Origin: Ophryocystis elektroscirrha
Lineage: Eukaryota > Apicomplexa > Conoidasida > Neogregarinorida > Ophryocystidae
Direction of reading: 5' to 3'
Length of the DNA stretch: 64,000 bases
Assembly: GCA_030141585.1 (NCBI GenBank)
Contig: JAQIFP010000023.1
Span: 83,656 to 147,655 of the forward strand
Under the pieces are notes generated by a model. That model was not told the origin of the DNA. It did no database searches and worked only from the letters and a program-made list of their open reading frames with translations. This document shows, one piece after another, positions 23,681 to 36,694 of the stretch. How positions within the stretch are numbered: the first letter of the stretch is position 1; each line of letters opens with the position of its first letter. The position numbers were made by a program, and so were the translations under genes.

Positions 23681-26600
23681 TCATAACTCATCATTTAGAA
23701 TAATATTTGACATATTTGTATGATTTAATTGAGATAGTCGATGAACCATTTCTGTTAACATAAAACCCGCAGGCCATGCAACTTCAACCCCTCGAATCTA
23801 TAAAAGAAAATCATATATTCTAAAATTTTATAAAATATAGTACGAATACTATTTTTTTCCTAAATCGTATTAATTTATGAAATATTTATGTATTTTATTC
23901 TTCATTATTTTTTTGTTTAATGTATATTAATGTATATATTTAATACGTGTAGTTGTCTAAACAGAATACTTGACGTAATTGCAATTTGTGCTTCAAAACA
24001 TAATTAATATAATTTTGCTATATGATTAATTTATACATAAATTATAAGAACGTTTATTTAAATTGCCATGTACTTTACACATATAACTATAATATATATC
24101 TATAATATATATCAATATTATATATCTATAGTATATAACTATACCACATAACTGTAAATTATATCTATAATATATACTTATAATATGTAACTATAATATA
24201 TATCTATGATATATAGCTATACCATATAACTATAATATATATTTATAACATACATCTTTGATATATAACTATACCCTATAATTATAATATATAACTAGAA
24301 TATATAACTATAATATACAACTATAATATATAACTATAATATATAATTGTAGTATATAATTATATCATATAATTATAATATGTTTAGTATATATTTGCGT
24401 TATGTGAGCTATATAGAGATATATTGGCATAAATGATTAAATAATATTACAACAAAATATCACAAACTGCATTATAATTGATATGTTTAATTACATAAAA
24501 AATGCGTCTATAACTCTTAAACCTTGAGGTAAATAATTATTATAGATGAATTCATACTTTGCTTAAGGCTTTGATTTTTTTAGAGGTAGGAACATGAACA
24601 ATAATTTTAAGAAAATTTATTATGAAAGTAAGTCCAAAACATCCAGTAATAACTTTTTCGGGTTCAGCGTCTGGGTGCAATAATGCTTGAATTACTGAGT
24701 ATGACTCAGCTCTGCAAAGTATTTCTGCCCGACGACGGAACCAGTCCAAATTAGTTTCAGTGCTGTAAGGACGCTGAGGTATTGCCACAAGCTGTTGCAT
24801 ATATAGACCAGATAACTTTTTTTACTTGATGGAAAAAATCTATGTTCTCATTACCGACAATTTCAACAAAAGGCTGGTCATTACTTTCTACAGGGTCTAT
24901 CAAATCCAGCAAATATTTTTTAACAGCCTATATTGATAATATTAAATATTTATTTGTAATATTCCATGTTAAATTTAATAGATCACACTTTATTTATTTT
25001 TATATTCATAATGTATATATATATATATATATATAATGAGTTTTTTGTAGTGCTTATTATTGAAACTTACATCTTTGCATATCTCATAATTGCTTTTTTC
25101 CAAACCAATAACTCCAGTTATAGTTTTATTAGAGCTTATTAATTCAGCTTCCTCTTCAGTAAAAGGTCTTCCTATGTTTTCAAACGCAAGATTATTGATA
25201 TTGTCTATGGGAATGAAGATATCAGGAGGTAAGCAAGGAACCCTGTAGCTATTAGTCTTGTTTATATAATTTCGAATAAAAACTTGTAGTGCAAGCTGCC
25301 TGCCGTAACCTTGAAAACTACTTGCATAAATATTCTACTAATAAATATTAATAATTGCTAGTATATTTACTTGGTAATCATTACAGAATTTCAGATGTAC
25401 AATATTGCCGTCTAATTGGATAGGAGTATTATTATTAAATTTATTATCTGAAATAAATATTATTTATATTAAGAAGGGAGTTAAATAGAACAACAACAGC
25501 AAACATAAATTGAATTGCACTTTAAGTAAATACATTTTCAGAGTTAATAATAATAATAATACCGTTTACGTCTGTAGTAGTCGAAAAAACAACTTGTGTG
25601 GATGCTCCTCCAAATTCAATAAGTTTCGTTGGAGCTAAATTAGTTTCTTTGACACTTTGATTTGAGCTTGATATGATTAAGTTTTCAAAGGAACCTGATT
25701 CGTTTACACCAATACGACGACTTAGTAATTGATTCAAAAAAACCCATGAAAATAGACCTTCTTTACGTCCTATAAAGCATATTATAATCAGTGATTGCAT
25801 ATGTTTACACATGAGTTGACTGTAATTATGTTATGCCAATTTTTTGTTGCAGCGGATTATTATTATTAAATGCAAATCGATTATTGTTACTTTAAACGTA
25901 TATAGTTCATATAACTATATATACATATAACATAAATTAAGAGTGGGTCTACATGGTTTTGTCCTTATCTATGCATTTTCTGGCGTATCTCAAGTTTGCC
26001 TTATTATAAATATACATATATATATATGTATCATAATAAAATATTTTTATATATAATATATCTCAGAATATTAATTATAGTTAATATAATTAAATATATC
26101 TATTATAATTATTATAGTGTAACTGTATTCACATAGATACTCATCAAATATATATATAGATAATATAAACTTTTATATGTCTTCAAATATATTTATATAT
26201 ATATATATATATATACATATATATAATTATAATAGTACCATCTAAAACTTCAATCCAGTCATCTTGAACTAAATATTCCCATTTGTTCATGTATTCTCGA
26301 AGTATTTTTATAATAGATTGTTGTTCTTGTTCAGATAATTGGCGAAAACCAGCTGTAGCTAAATAAAAAATTGGAATGTCTGCACGATTGATATCTTCTT
26401 CAATTAAAGAATCAATATGAGATTTAAGATTATTGACGTAATTCTGTAGTATAGTGTTTACAGTAATATTGGTATCTTTTGCAGATTCTCTATTGATATA
26501 TGTGATTAGCCCTGGGTTCATTTTCACAGTTTTCTCAGGTAAGTTCAAATTAATTGCTCCATTTCCATTGCAGGCTGTTTTATTGAAGAACCATTTGAAT

Positions 26601-26695
26601 ACGTGTACCCTCGATCCTGTACTACCAGCATCTATCACGACGGCTAACTTCTGACAAGAAACCACTACTACATAAAAATAAATGAGAAATATCAT
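23681..26695 (-). CDS. Secreted apyrase / nucleoside triphosphate diphosphohydrolase (GDA1/CD39 family)
   Basis: Minus-strand multi-exon gene, roughly 500 residues. The N-terminus is a signal peptide (MIFLIYFYVVVVSC), followed directly by ACR1 (VVIDAGSTGSRVHVFKW). ACR2 is YLATAGFRQL, ACR3 KEGLFSWVFLN, ACR4 IEFGGASTQVVF, then an SFQGYG motif, and the last exon gives VAWPAGF as ACR5, so all five apyrase conserved regions are present. These enzymes hydrolyse extracellular or luminal NTPs and NDPs; Toxoplasma secretes abundant relatives. No C-terminal membrane segment is visible, so a soluble secreted or luminal form is likely. Stop at 23681-23683. The intron at about 23.8-24.54 kb carries a tandem AT repeat. 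Divergent from eIF3g. Confidence 0.93.
24081..24380. repeat. Degenerate tandem repeat of ataactataatat-like units in an apyrase intron
   Basis: Units such as atataactataatat and atatatctataatat recur about 18-20 times with period near 13-18 bp and point changes. They lie in the intron between the last two apyrase exons. No coding function. Confidence 0.7.
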
Positions 26696-27467
26696 ATCAA
26701 GATTTTTTTTCTCAAAGTGAGCATAAAAAACAGCTAGTTCACCATTTATTTAACATATTGATTATATTTCAGTGTATTTTATTTATATGAAAAATTATAT
26801 AAAAATGAAATTGCATCTATGGTCAATAATCTCCTAGTAAAGTCAATATGTTTATTTTGAGTTTCTTCGTAAAGTAGTGTATGATTCACATGTATATTAT
26901 GAATAGATCTATTAGTTTATAGGTCATATAAACATTTAAAAATTAATTAAGAAATAAGTATATGTATATATATACTGCATGTCCGATATTCATGGGTGGC
27001 ATATTTTAGAGTAAATAATTATTGCTAATTAATATTACTATTATAAGAATGGTATAGAACAATTATATCTTATAATATCAATAATAACTTTTTCGAATAT
27101 AACTTCATTAATTACAAATAACAATTTATATTAAAAGCGTATGAAGTCACACACTAATTGTTGCTATATATTAATTATAATCAATTATTTAATATAATTG
27201 ATTGTGCTTTTTGCTAGATAACAAGTTTTTTTTTTAAACTTTAATATATGTATAAGAGTCATTTGATATTTAATTTATAGCGTTGTTGACTATTCTTTCG
27301 TGAAAAAAATATCCATATACCATAACAGCTAATACTATTATAAACAAATAAATAAGTTTTAATAATATATGAATAGAAAATGATTTATAGCTTTAATATA
27401 CGGACATAAAGAACTTATATTCAGGTTGTGCCTGTATTGCTTAGTTTTTTTTCATAATTAATCAATA
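26696..27467. other. Shared upstream region of the divergent apyrase and eIF3g genes
   Basis: AT-rich, without a long repeat or an exon. It lies between two start codons facing away from each other and so must hold both promoters. No specific motif could be assigned. Confidence 0.55.
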
Positions 27468-28472
27468 ATGGCTACTTTAAACATGAAATGGTCTGAAATG
27501 AATGATGATGATCTTGGTTATGATGAGCCAGCAACACAATTCATTCATACGGATGGAGGTATACTATAAAATGCTAACTTAAGTACATAAAAAAAAAAAT
27601 TGTAGATTATAGCACAACTGTGGCTTTTGAAGGAGCATATAAAATTTCAACAAAAAAAAAATTAACTTAGTAAGACTTTTTTTTATTTAATATTTATTTT
27701 AGTAAACCCGTCCAAAAGAGTAGATTAGCAATGAGATGCAAAAATTTTATGATTGAAAACAGTAAAATTACATCAGTATGTTACATTAACCAATAATTGT
27801 CATATTATATAACTATAAGTTTAAATATGCTAAGTTTAAATATTATATTTAAATTATGATATAATATTTAATTTGTAAAATTATTAATATATACATTTTT
27901 TTTTCAAAAAATGTAAAAAAATTGAAACAAAAATATATTATTAATGCCGAAAACTTGATTTTTTGCATGAAAGCTAATAATTGTTTACGTTTTTATTACA
28001 TAAAAACTTATTTTAAATTCATTTCTGTGTATGTAAATATGTATGTTAAAAAATTGTTATAATATCTTATAGTATTCAAATAAAGAATAATCTATTTTAT
28101 GTTAATAGTAAAAAGCAATTTATTTCTTATTTAAAATATTTTATAATAACGATAATAGTAGGGACTAAATATTAGACTATATTAAAAATTAAAAATAAAA
28201 ATAATATATACGTATATATTAATTATTATAATATTTAATTATAATTAATTATGGTTTATTGCTTACAGGAGATGTATAAAAACACCTTTGATAAAGAAGT
28301 TTATATTGAGCTAGCCCGTTACAATAATGCTAAACTCGATGATGATATTGATGACGCTATTGATTTCCGTGACGCACAACCTATTTGGCGCGATAGTGTC
28401 AAAGAAAAATTTATACAGTTGAAACAGCTTGAGTCTGAGAAAAATGTTGATGTAAGATTCTATATAAAAATT

Positions 28473-28511
<39 letters not shown>

Positions 28512-28959
28512 ATAAATGGAATATATATAATCTAGATGATGATGTCCTCTTCTAACAAAGACGAGTCAACGGTTTTATCTATGCTTCCTCCTGGCGGTGG
28601 ACAATCTAAAGATTTACGCGTAATAAAAATATAATCAGTGGTATTTAGTGATACTTTAGAAAGAAGATTGCATAGTTCGAGTAACGAACTTATCTGAAGA
28701 TGCCACAGATGCCGATTTAAGTCATCTATTTAGTAAATGTGGAGATATTGAGCGCATATATTTGGCTCGTGATAAGTATGAATCAGATATTTTCATAAAA
28801 ATGCATAGGGACACCAATAAGTCTAAAGGATATGCTTTTATTACTTACAGGAACCGTTCATCCGCCGAAATCGCCATTAGAGATTTGGATCGCCATGGTC
28901 ATGACAATTTATTATTAAGGGTTGAATGGGCTAAACCAGCACTGAGAACTCGTGATTAG
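27468..28959 (+). CDS. EIF3G: Translation initiation factor eIF3 subunit G
   Basis: Exons begin 27468-27559 and continue through several tiny exons (27606-27669, 27704-27776, 28269-28452, 28536-28622, about 28663-28959). The N-terminal part (MATLNMKWSEMNDDD and following) is the eIF3g region that binds eIF3i. The C-terminal exon gives an RRM: RNP2-like IRVTNLSED, spacer, RNP1-like SKGYAFITYRNR, and the eIF3g-specific end LLLRVEWAKP. Compared with most eIF3g proteins, the RRM carries a short insertion (about 15 residues after LARDKYESD) before the RNP1 strand. eIF3g sits at the mRNA entry side of the 40S ribosome during scanning. The intron before 28269 is about 490 nt; others are about 35-80 nt. 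Confidence 0.9.
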
Positions 28960-29423
28960 TGTTCAAAATTTAAGTTAATTTTTTTTTGTCTCTATGTTTG
29001 CTTTATATGCAAATAATTTATATACATATAATATATACATATACAAATATAATCAATATATACATATATATATATTTTATAATATAGACTTATATATATA
29101 TTATATATATATAAGTATATATACAATATATACATACATAAATATTATATAAAATAAACTTATATAATATAAATATTAAGTAATATAATATATACATATA
29201 AATATATACATATGTTAATGTATATATATACGGATTTATAATACTATGCCTTAATAAATAATTGTTTTTATAAGCATAAATATAAAAAGCAATTGATACG
29301 AATTAATAATATATATATAGTATAATTGTTGAAAAGAGTTTCTTCAAATATTCAGGCTCAACAAATTGGTTACATAATCTGTCGTCCTAAACTTCACCGG
29401 AACACCAAAATTTAGAAGATAAA
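28960..29423. other. AT-rich intergenic region with short TA/TATACA repeats
   Basis: Sequence from about 29000 to 29240 is composed of tatatacatata-type words. No coding signal. It lies between two plus-strand genes. Confidence 0.55.
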
Positions 29424-31372
29424 ATGAAGGATAAAAGTAATAAATAAATTGTTTTTTATTAATTTTTAGAGATTTCTAGAAGACAAACTTTAAAAACAAG
29501 ATATAATGTACTTAGAATATATATACATAGTTTTTAATTTAAGCGTTAATTTTATGCCCTCGTATTATAGATAGAAAAAAAAGTGAAAGCAAGTCATAAA
29601 AAACTAAAAAAAATAGCAAAAAACTCTAAACTTCCAAAAAGAAGAGATCCTGGAATTCCAAATAATTGGCCGTATAAAGCAGAACTTCTTGAAAAAATAA
29701 AAACCGAGAAAATGTTAAAGAAGCAAAAAAAACAACTAAACTCAATTCAAACCGCAGATATAAATGATCTTGAACCAGATAAAGATGCTGCAGAGTAAAC
29801 ACTTTAAATAATTTTTTTTTGTATTTTTTGTATTTTAGCGTGTAATTTATACATCATGTTATGTAGGGCTTTCAAACAATTACTCCAAAATGCCGAAAAT
29901 GCAATTTCGAAATTTCAAGCAAATGAAAACAAAAATGATTCTTTAAATGAAGATATTTCGTCATTCAATAAAACAACGTCTAACTATGTAAAAATTTTAC
30001 GGCGAATTATAAATGAATCGGACGTATTAATTGAAGTCTTGGATGCTCGTGACCCAAATGCATGCAGAAATCAGCAAATTGAACGTGAAATTGTTTCCAG
30101 CGGAAAAAAACTTGTATTATTAATAAACAAAGTAGATTTGGTACCAAGGTAAACTAATTTTTATTAGTAAATACGTTTTTTAGAGAAGTTGTGCTGAAGT
30201 GGTTAGAATTTTTGAGAAAAAGTTTTCCCACTGAAGCTTTTCGTGCCGCAACGACAAAGTCAAATAAACCATTAATGTTTTGCCGCAATAATTTTGAGAC
30301 AATGGACTTAAATGAACTTAAATCAACAACAATTGCCGTGGGTCCTCCATCTATTCTGAATCTTTTAAAAAATTATTCAAGGTAACTAGTTAAAGTTAAT
30401 AATGGGACAAGCATACATATTTGAATTATTAAAATATAGAATATATATTTTAATATATATATAGAGGATTATAATAATAAAAGAAATTAGTTCGAATTGT
30501 AACAATATTCCATGTATATTTATTTCATACTTTATAAAATATATAATGTCTATTCTTAAAAATAATATGGCCTATATATACTTATAATATTAGATTTGAT
30601 GTATTTTTATACTATTGATATTAGAATTGACTCTAAATCTAAATCACTTATTACTGTTGGAGTTATTGGTATTCCTAACGTTGGAAAATCTAGTGTAATT
30701 AATTCTTTATGTCGCAATCTACGTGCCACAAAAACTGGAGGTGAACCGGGTATCACCAAAACGTTTCAAGAAATATCACTTGACAAAACAATCAAGTTGT
30801 TAGATTGCCCAGGTGTGATTCCCATGGAAACTACAAATAATACAATTACTAGCTTGGTTTTAAACAAAGCCGTTAAGGTACTAATTAATTAATAATTCGT
30901 GCATATATACTGACATGCAATGCAGTAAGTTTATTTGAGTTATTCTTTATTTATATATTTGAACTTTATAGATTACCCCTGAAGATGCTATTGATTATGT
31001 TGATAAAATTATCAAGAATTACCCTTCTGAGCAATTGATGCAAATTTATAAAGTATAAAGATTGCTTAAATAATGCTGTGCTTAGGTTCCTTTCTTTTCT
31101 TCCTGTAGCGAATTTTTATTACACGTTGCTAAAGCACGAGGAAAAGTAGCTAAAGGAGGTGTTTACGATTACGCTGCAGCTGCTGATATTGTAATTAAAG
31201 AATGGATAAGTGGCAAAATATCTCATTACACTCTTCCTCCTGAAAATGTTACCGAAGACGTTTCTTCAGTAAGAAATATTATAATAGGTTTAATATTTAG
31301 TAATTTTAATAACGCATGGTTATTTAGACTTACATTCTTGATTATGTAAGTATAATAAATTGTACCATTTAA
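29424..31372 (+). CDS. Nucleostemin / GNL3-NUG1 family circularly permuted GTPase
   Basis: At least nine exons, giving roughly 460-480 residues. The N-terminus is a basic GN3L-type domain ([31 protein letters not shown]). G motifs come in permuted order: G5-like [10 protein letters not shown]4 NKVDLVPR, G1 GIPNVGKSS, then the DCPGVIP G3 block, with GEPGITK as switch I. This order is diagnostic of the YlqF/nucleostemin family, nucleolar and nucleoplasmic GTPases that assist 60S ribosome assembly and export. The intron before 29867 uses the second of two acceptors; the first would bring in a stop. A tail exon (31329-31372) is short and less certain. The product would cooperate with NOP9 in ribosome biogenesis, although the two genes are not linked. 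Confidence 0.92.
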
Positions 31373-31530
31373 TCAAATTGTTTTATAATAAATAAGTGTT
31401 ATGTATATGTTAAGTGTTGAACTCAATGTATAAATTTAATCTTTTCAAAAGTATTTAACTTTTATGACACTCAGGTCCCTAGATACGTAGTCAGATTTTC
31501 TGAACCTTTTATTATCTAAATTTACAAAAA

Positions 31531-32006
31531 ATGCAACTTTTAAAGAGTCTGAACACTAACAAGGTTAGTTTATATCTGATAAATATTAGACAGTGTGGAG
31601 CGAGCACAATTTTTTTATTGCATATTGATATTGATGAGTATGCTTGTAAATAGATATATATATATATATATATATATAAATTTTACAAGTTGAAACTTAA
31701 TTTTATAGTACTATTTAAAACGAAACTTGTATAAATATTTTATAATAAGTCTTAAAATCAAAATAAATACTGAAACTGTACGCATATAACAATAATAACT
31801 GAATTGGCTTACAGAAAAAACTAGAGACTTTGATTTCAAAAGCATGGTGGCTAACTCGTAATACCTCGTGGATAGCAGCAACAAGCGGGATTTTATTAGT
31901 ATTACCAGTAGTGTATTTATATGAACAAGAATGTCAAGTTATTGAATATCAGACCCAGTTCACTAATTTATACATGGCTGCTAATGCCCCGAAAATGGCA
32001 AACTGA
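31531..32006 (+). CDS. TOM22: TOM22-like mitochondrial outer-membrane translocase subunit
   Basis: Two exons: 31531-31563 (MQLLKSLNTNK) and about 31815-32006, together about 75 residues. A single membrane segment (IAATSGILLVLPVVYLY) is preceded by a basic/aromatic region (ISKAWWLTRNTS) and followed by the short EQECQVIEYQ motif. A tail-anchor-like segment with this proline and a following acidic/glutamine motif is the hallmark of TOM22, the receptor that organises the TOM complex. The short cytosolic part, lacking the long acidic domain of yeast, resembles plant and protist forms. The length is plausible and homology is inferred from pattern only. It is preceded by nucleostemin and followed 78 bp later by HAT1 on the same strand. 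Confidence 0.72.
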
Positions 32007-32084
32007 AACTATATATTTTTTTCTTCTCTTCCTTTATCTAATAAATAATAAATTGAATTATAGATTTACGATGTAAATCAGGCA

Positions 32085-34194
32085 ATGTTAGCTGATAATG
32101 AGAATAAAGCAAATAATGATGGAAACACAAAAAAAAGAGTAATAAATGAAATATGCAATAAATTAAGTTGTCTTGAGCGTATTACATTTTATCCGGTATC
32201 ATGTATAGATGATTATTGGCAGCCACATACATCATTCAAGCCATTATATGTTCATCATTTTTTCGGTTTAAAAGAAGAAATATCTGGAATCCCTGTTTCT
32301 GAATTATTCATAAAAATTTATTATTTGACAGACACACTTGATTTATATATAAACATAGAAACAGACAATGATTTAGTCAAAAAACGCATTATTTCGAACT
32401 TTAGCAGAGTGCCTTTTCCAGGAGGTTTTCATATAACAGAATCTAGTTTTTTAAAAGCTGTAGCGAATACAAATCGATGCGAAAATTTCAAGCCTTTAGG
32501 AAAACTTGAATACATCTTCAACTATGCTCAAATTACTTCCAATCAATTAGTAGAAGTTTTTGAGTATAAACTAACAGATGAGCATCAAATGTTTAATAAA
32601 AGTATTATGGAAGATGAACCTTCTGATGATTCCCCTAATCATGCTGAAGATTCCTGTATGATTGACTCAGATATGTATAGCAACAATGGTATATATATCT
32701 ATTATTATTTAAATTAAATATAAGACTGCTAATACATATAATAATCTATTTATTAATTAAATTATAATTTACTTATTAATTGATTCATATTTATTTATTT
32801 ATAGAATTATAATTTATTTATCTATTCAATAATTAATTATTTACTATAGTTAAATGAGTTAAAGATTAAATATAAAGCATTTCGCTATATATATATATAT
32901 ATATATATAATATATTTATAATTATAATAATATTTATATTTACTATAATATTTATATATATATATATATATATGTTGGTATAGTAAAAACAAAGATATTT
33001 TATTTATTAATATTAATTATTAGTTTACAATAGTAGAATAATTTATTTAATGTTATATTTACAGAGAAGCATGCATTGGTAGATGAATCTTTCGTAAACT
33101 ATCATAGAAGAGTAGAGTGGTTTTTGCATTTCTTTATAGATGCTTGTTCTAATATTGAATATGATCGTTATTGGAGTATAAAATTGATATATCTAAAAAG
33201 CGTGGATACCAATATATATCAATTAAGCGGAATTTTGTCTGTATATAAATTTTTTGCATTACCTCTTTGCCGTAGTCGGATATCCCAGTTCCTTATTTTG
33301 CCTCCTTATCAGCGAAAAAAACTTGGATTATTTGTATTACTACGTTTGTACGATAATATTCTTGCTAATGACGAAATATTCGAGATTACTGTTGAAGATC
33401 CCGCCAAATCTTTTGCTCAATTAAGAGATGTAGTAGGACTCATTTTATGTTCTAAAGCTGGATGCTTGTCAAAAGAAGAATTATACGGAATTACCGATGA
33501 AGACTTTGAGAAAACACTGCAGGAAGTTCTTGAACAAGACTCTCAAAATAATGAAAACCTTAGTGCGGAAACATTAAAAAATGAATCCTCAAAAGAGGAC
33601 ACTAATAAATCTGATGCTATTAAAATTGAAACCGTTGAAGCTGTCGATTCAATGAAACAAGATTCCTTTATGAATAATAACAAAGAAGAAGTTATTGAAC
33701 AAGAAAATACCGATTTAAACAAGAATAGTGAAATTATAAAGCCATTAGAGGGAGAAAAAGAAGATGATCCAAAACTTATCGAAAAAATCAAATTATGTGA
33801 TGAAATAAGAAAAGTAACAAAGGAATCTGTAGCACAAGTCAAAAATTTATATCATATCATAACTTTAGCAAAAATATTACCAAAAAATATTCAAAAGGTG
33901 TTTTATGTTCCTTTACCAGAAGAATTTTCAGTACCTACAGATTTAACTTCGTATATAAGCAGAGAATGGAGAAGCAGTAAATTTATACAATCGGCAGAAA
34001 TTACTGAAACAGATATATTGAGTGCTACAAAATTTCATAATTCTAAACCTTTAATTGAGCTTCGATTAGCTGTTAAAGCTTTTCTCTTAGCTCGATGGAG
34101 TGTTCTTTTTGAAGATCTATGGGTAGCATGGAAAACAACTTTTCAGAGTTTTTGCAGAACTATTATCAAAACCCGTTTATTTTTCCAAGAATAA
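32085..34194 (+). CDS. HAT1: Histone acetyltransferase type B catalytic subunit HAT1
   Basis: Two exons (32085 to about 32690 and 33062-34194), about 580 residues, longer than the usual 400-450. The N-terminal domain has FKPLYVHHFFGLKEEISG and ELFIKIYYL, as in HAT1. Exon 2 gives the acetyl-CoA-binding motif A (RISQFLILPPYQRKKLG) and the family block FEITVEDPAKSFAQLRD. HAT1 acetylates newly made histone H4 before deposition. The extra length is mostly an acidic, Asn/Lys-rich insertion (about residues 360-450). An in-frame extension exists upstream of the chosen ATG (IYDVNQA after a possible acceptor), so an additional 5' exon cannot be excluded. The intron at 32691-33061 is AT microsatellite. 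Confidence 0.9.
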
Positions 34195-34248
34195 AGTTGT
34201 AAAAAAATTTATAAATATTATTGGGAAAAGAAAAATTAATTATTATTA

Positions 34249-34543
34249 TTACGGGTTAACAACCTTATTTTTCATCTTTTTATTTGGTTTAATATAAAAT
34301 GGAGCTTCTGTTTTTTTTGCTGCTTGTTCTATTCGCCTTTTATCTCCTCCGAAATGTTTGGCTTTTTTATTATCATATCGAGATATTTGCAGTTTTGGTT
34401 GTTCTACTTGTTTAACTTTTCGCTTGTGAGCAGTTTTTGCCTCTATAAAAACATAAATCAATAAATACAATACTTTGCTGTTTAATCAATTCATTTTTGA
34501 CCTTATTCAAAACTGCGTGTCTTTTTTCAATCCGATTAGACAT
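34249..34543 (-). CDS. Small basic protein, unrecognised
   Basis: Two exons join in phase 1 across a 32-nt intron (about 34446-34477): exon 1 starts MSNRIEKRHAVLNKVKN, exon 2 gives KTAHKRKVKQVEQPK and ends KKMKNKVVNP. About 87 residues, more than a quarter Lys/Arg, predicted helical N-terminus. The composition suggests a nucleolar or ribosome-assembly protein, but I cannot name the family. Convergent with HAT1, 54 bp between stops. Confidence 0.6.
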
Positions 34544-34967
34544 TGTTAATTTGAATTAATAATTTATTGCATGCGAGCCTATATTAGACGTAAAACAATT
34601 CTCCATATTTGTTTGGTTTGAATTTCTGATTTAATTAAAATATATATATAACTACTGAATTTTAAAGACTAATAAGCCATTAATCTAGTAAGTTATTTAT
34701 ATAATCTTTCTAAATATATAATCAATAATTCTTCATGTGTATCAAAAAATTAGCAGTATATTGCATAACTTATATAACATATATCAAATTAATAATATAA
34801 AAAAATCTGTAAAATACAAATTTAATATAATAAATGTTACATAAACAGTATTATATAAAATCGTTTTATATTATTTATATATATATTGATATATATACAT
34901 ATATCAATAAATACATATATATTAACTAAAAGCTTGTACATGTTGTCGTATAAAAATATGATTATAC

Positions 34968-36419
34968 TTACACTTTAAATTCATCAAAACTAATTTTTCC
35001 ATGAACTATTCCTAAGCCCGTGTTCGCTAATAAATAAAGGTATTAATTATTATTAAATAATATTACTGTATTTGATATTAGTACTTTCTGTGACACCCCC
35101 CACTTTATGACCATTCATGAAAACTCTAAGTATTTTGAGACTAACTATTAGTGTACTGTATTCCATTTTTGTCATATATAAGTCCCATTAAATACTCTCT
35201 AATATGATAATTATGTAATAATAATAAATAACCTCCATGATACAACTATCCATGGAAGTTCTATCATGTGTTTTTTAGAAGGTTTTTCAAATCCCGTATG
35301 TTTTGTAATTGATATAACATTACTGTTAGACTCCAAAGAAACAAACCAATAATCTATCAGACATTATACATTTTAACTATACAGATAATCATCTTTTATA
35401 TATAATTTCTTAGCAAAATTATACAATATAATAAATAATATAATAGATAATAATATATAGATATAGTAGATAATTAATAATTTATAGAATTTAATTAAAT
35501 TACATTATATATAATTCATGTTATTAATTTAATGAAGAGATTTAAGTACCGTGAAGATTTGGTTCAACATTGAATACAATTCCAGCAAGACTTTTGGCTT
35601 TGGGGTTTAAACGATCATTTTGAAGTTTTATTTTAACACAAGCATATACGTCTCTGAACTATTTTTAGCCTTATAAAATTTTACGTATATATATAATTTT
35701 TTAATAATAATAATGAAGTTGGTTGCAGTGTTTTTTGAACTTCCGGCTGCTCTACTGCAAGCTCTATAGGAATTTTGATAGTATCTACATCCTCTGGATT
35801 CATCGGAAGAAGATTTATTAGCTTTGAAACTCTCATCCAATCAATAAAATAATCTTCCATGCTTTTTATTTCATAATGTAGCAATATCTCTTCATATTGA
35901 TGGTCTTCAAAATATCTATTTTCTAACACTTCATCTAGCGCTCTACCAAAAATTTTTGATTATCTGCTCATTTTAAAAACTCTATAAATTATGTAGACAG
36001 CAATTAAGAGTATATATAAATTAATTCATAACAAATACATAAATTAATTTATTGATTTACTTTTGTTCAAATTGACTATTTTATTCAAAAAATAAATTAT
36101 CTACTGTATTAAATAGATATTTATATTTCAGACATATTATACATTACACTATGACATGTAACTCATATAAATGAGCATAATTTATCTGTAAGCTTTGTAG
36201 TACCCTTGTTCAAGTAACATCATTTCTTCTTCACTGTCATGTATAATCCCATTTGCTTTAATCTTTAACAATATGCATACTGTGTTAGTCTACCTTCCAG
36301 AAAGATATGAGTTTATATATATCATCATATAGTTTTATGCCTTGAAAATCAAATGTCTTTTTGGTGGCTTGAACTCCGATATATTTTAAGAATGTAAATA
36401 GCAAAAATCTAAAAATCAT
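34968..36419 (-). CDS. Secreted protein with a C-terminal LamG / concanavalin A-like lectin domain
   Basis: Six minus-strand exons connect in frame. Exon 1 (36419 down) gives a signal peptide (MIFRFLLFTFLKYIGVQA) and a mature start KKTFDFQGIKLYDD; exon 2 splices near 36195 to an acceptor at 35943. Downstream exons give YFEDHQYEEILLHYEIK, VYACVKIKLQND, SLAGIVFNVEPN, DYWFVSLES, then WRVFMNGHKVGGVTE and the end GIVHGKISFDEFKV. The pattern V-x-x-NG-x-x-VGG ... G-x-x-x-FD-x-F-x-V is typical of LamG-like jelly-roll domains that bind glycans or proteins. About 230 residues. Secretion is inferred from the signal peptide. A strong GTAAGT overlaps the stop, so a further 3' exon is possible. Confidence 0.7.
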
Positions 36420-36694
36420 AGTATTTGTAAGTTTTTAAATTGTTGTAATATTGATCTCCCGACTAATTGTTTAAATTAATAATTTGACTAAAATTTGCGC
36501 TATCAATAAAATTTTATATATTATGATGATTTAAGGTTTTATTCATATTATATTATTTATAAATTTATTTGATTTTTTTTAGGAAAAGGTCTTTTGAGTT
36601 CATAAAAATTCAGGGTAAATAAATAATCAACTGAAAACTCTTTCATTCTTGCTAATAAGTTCTCATAGCTAGAATGCAACAAGAATAGAAAAAC

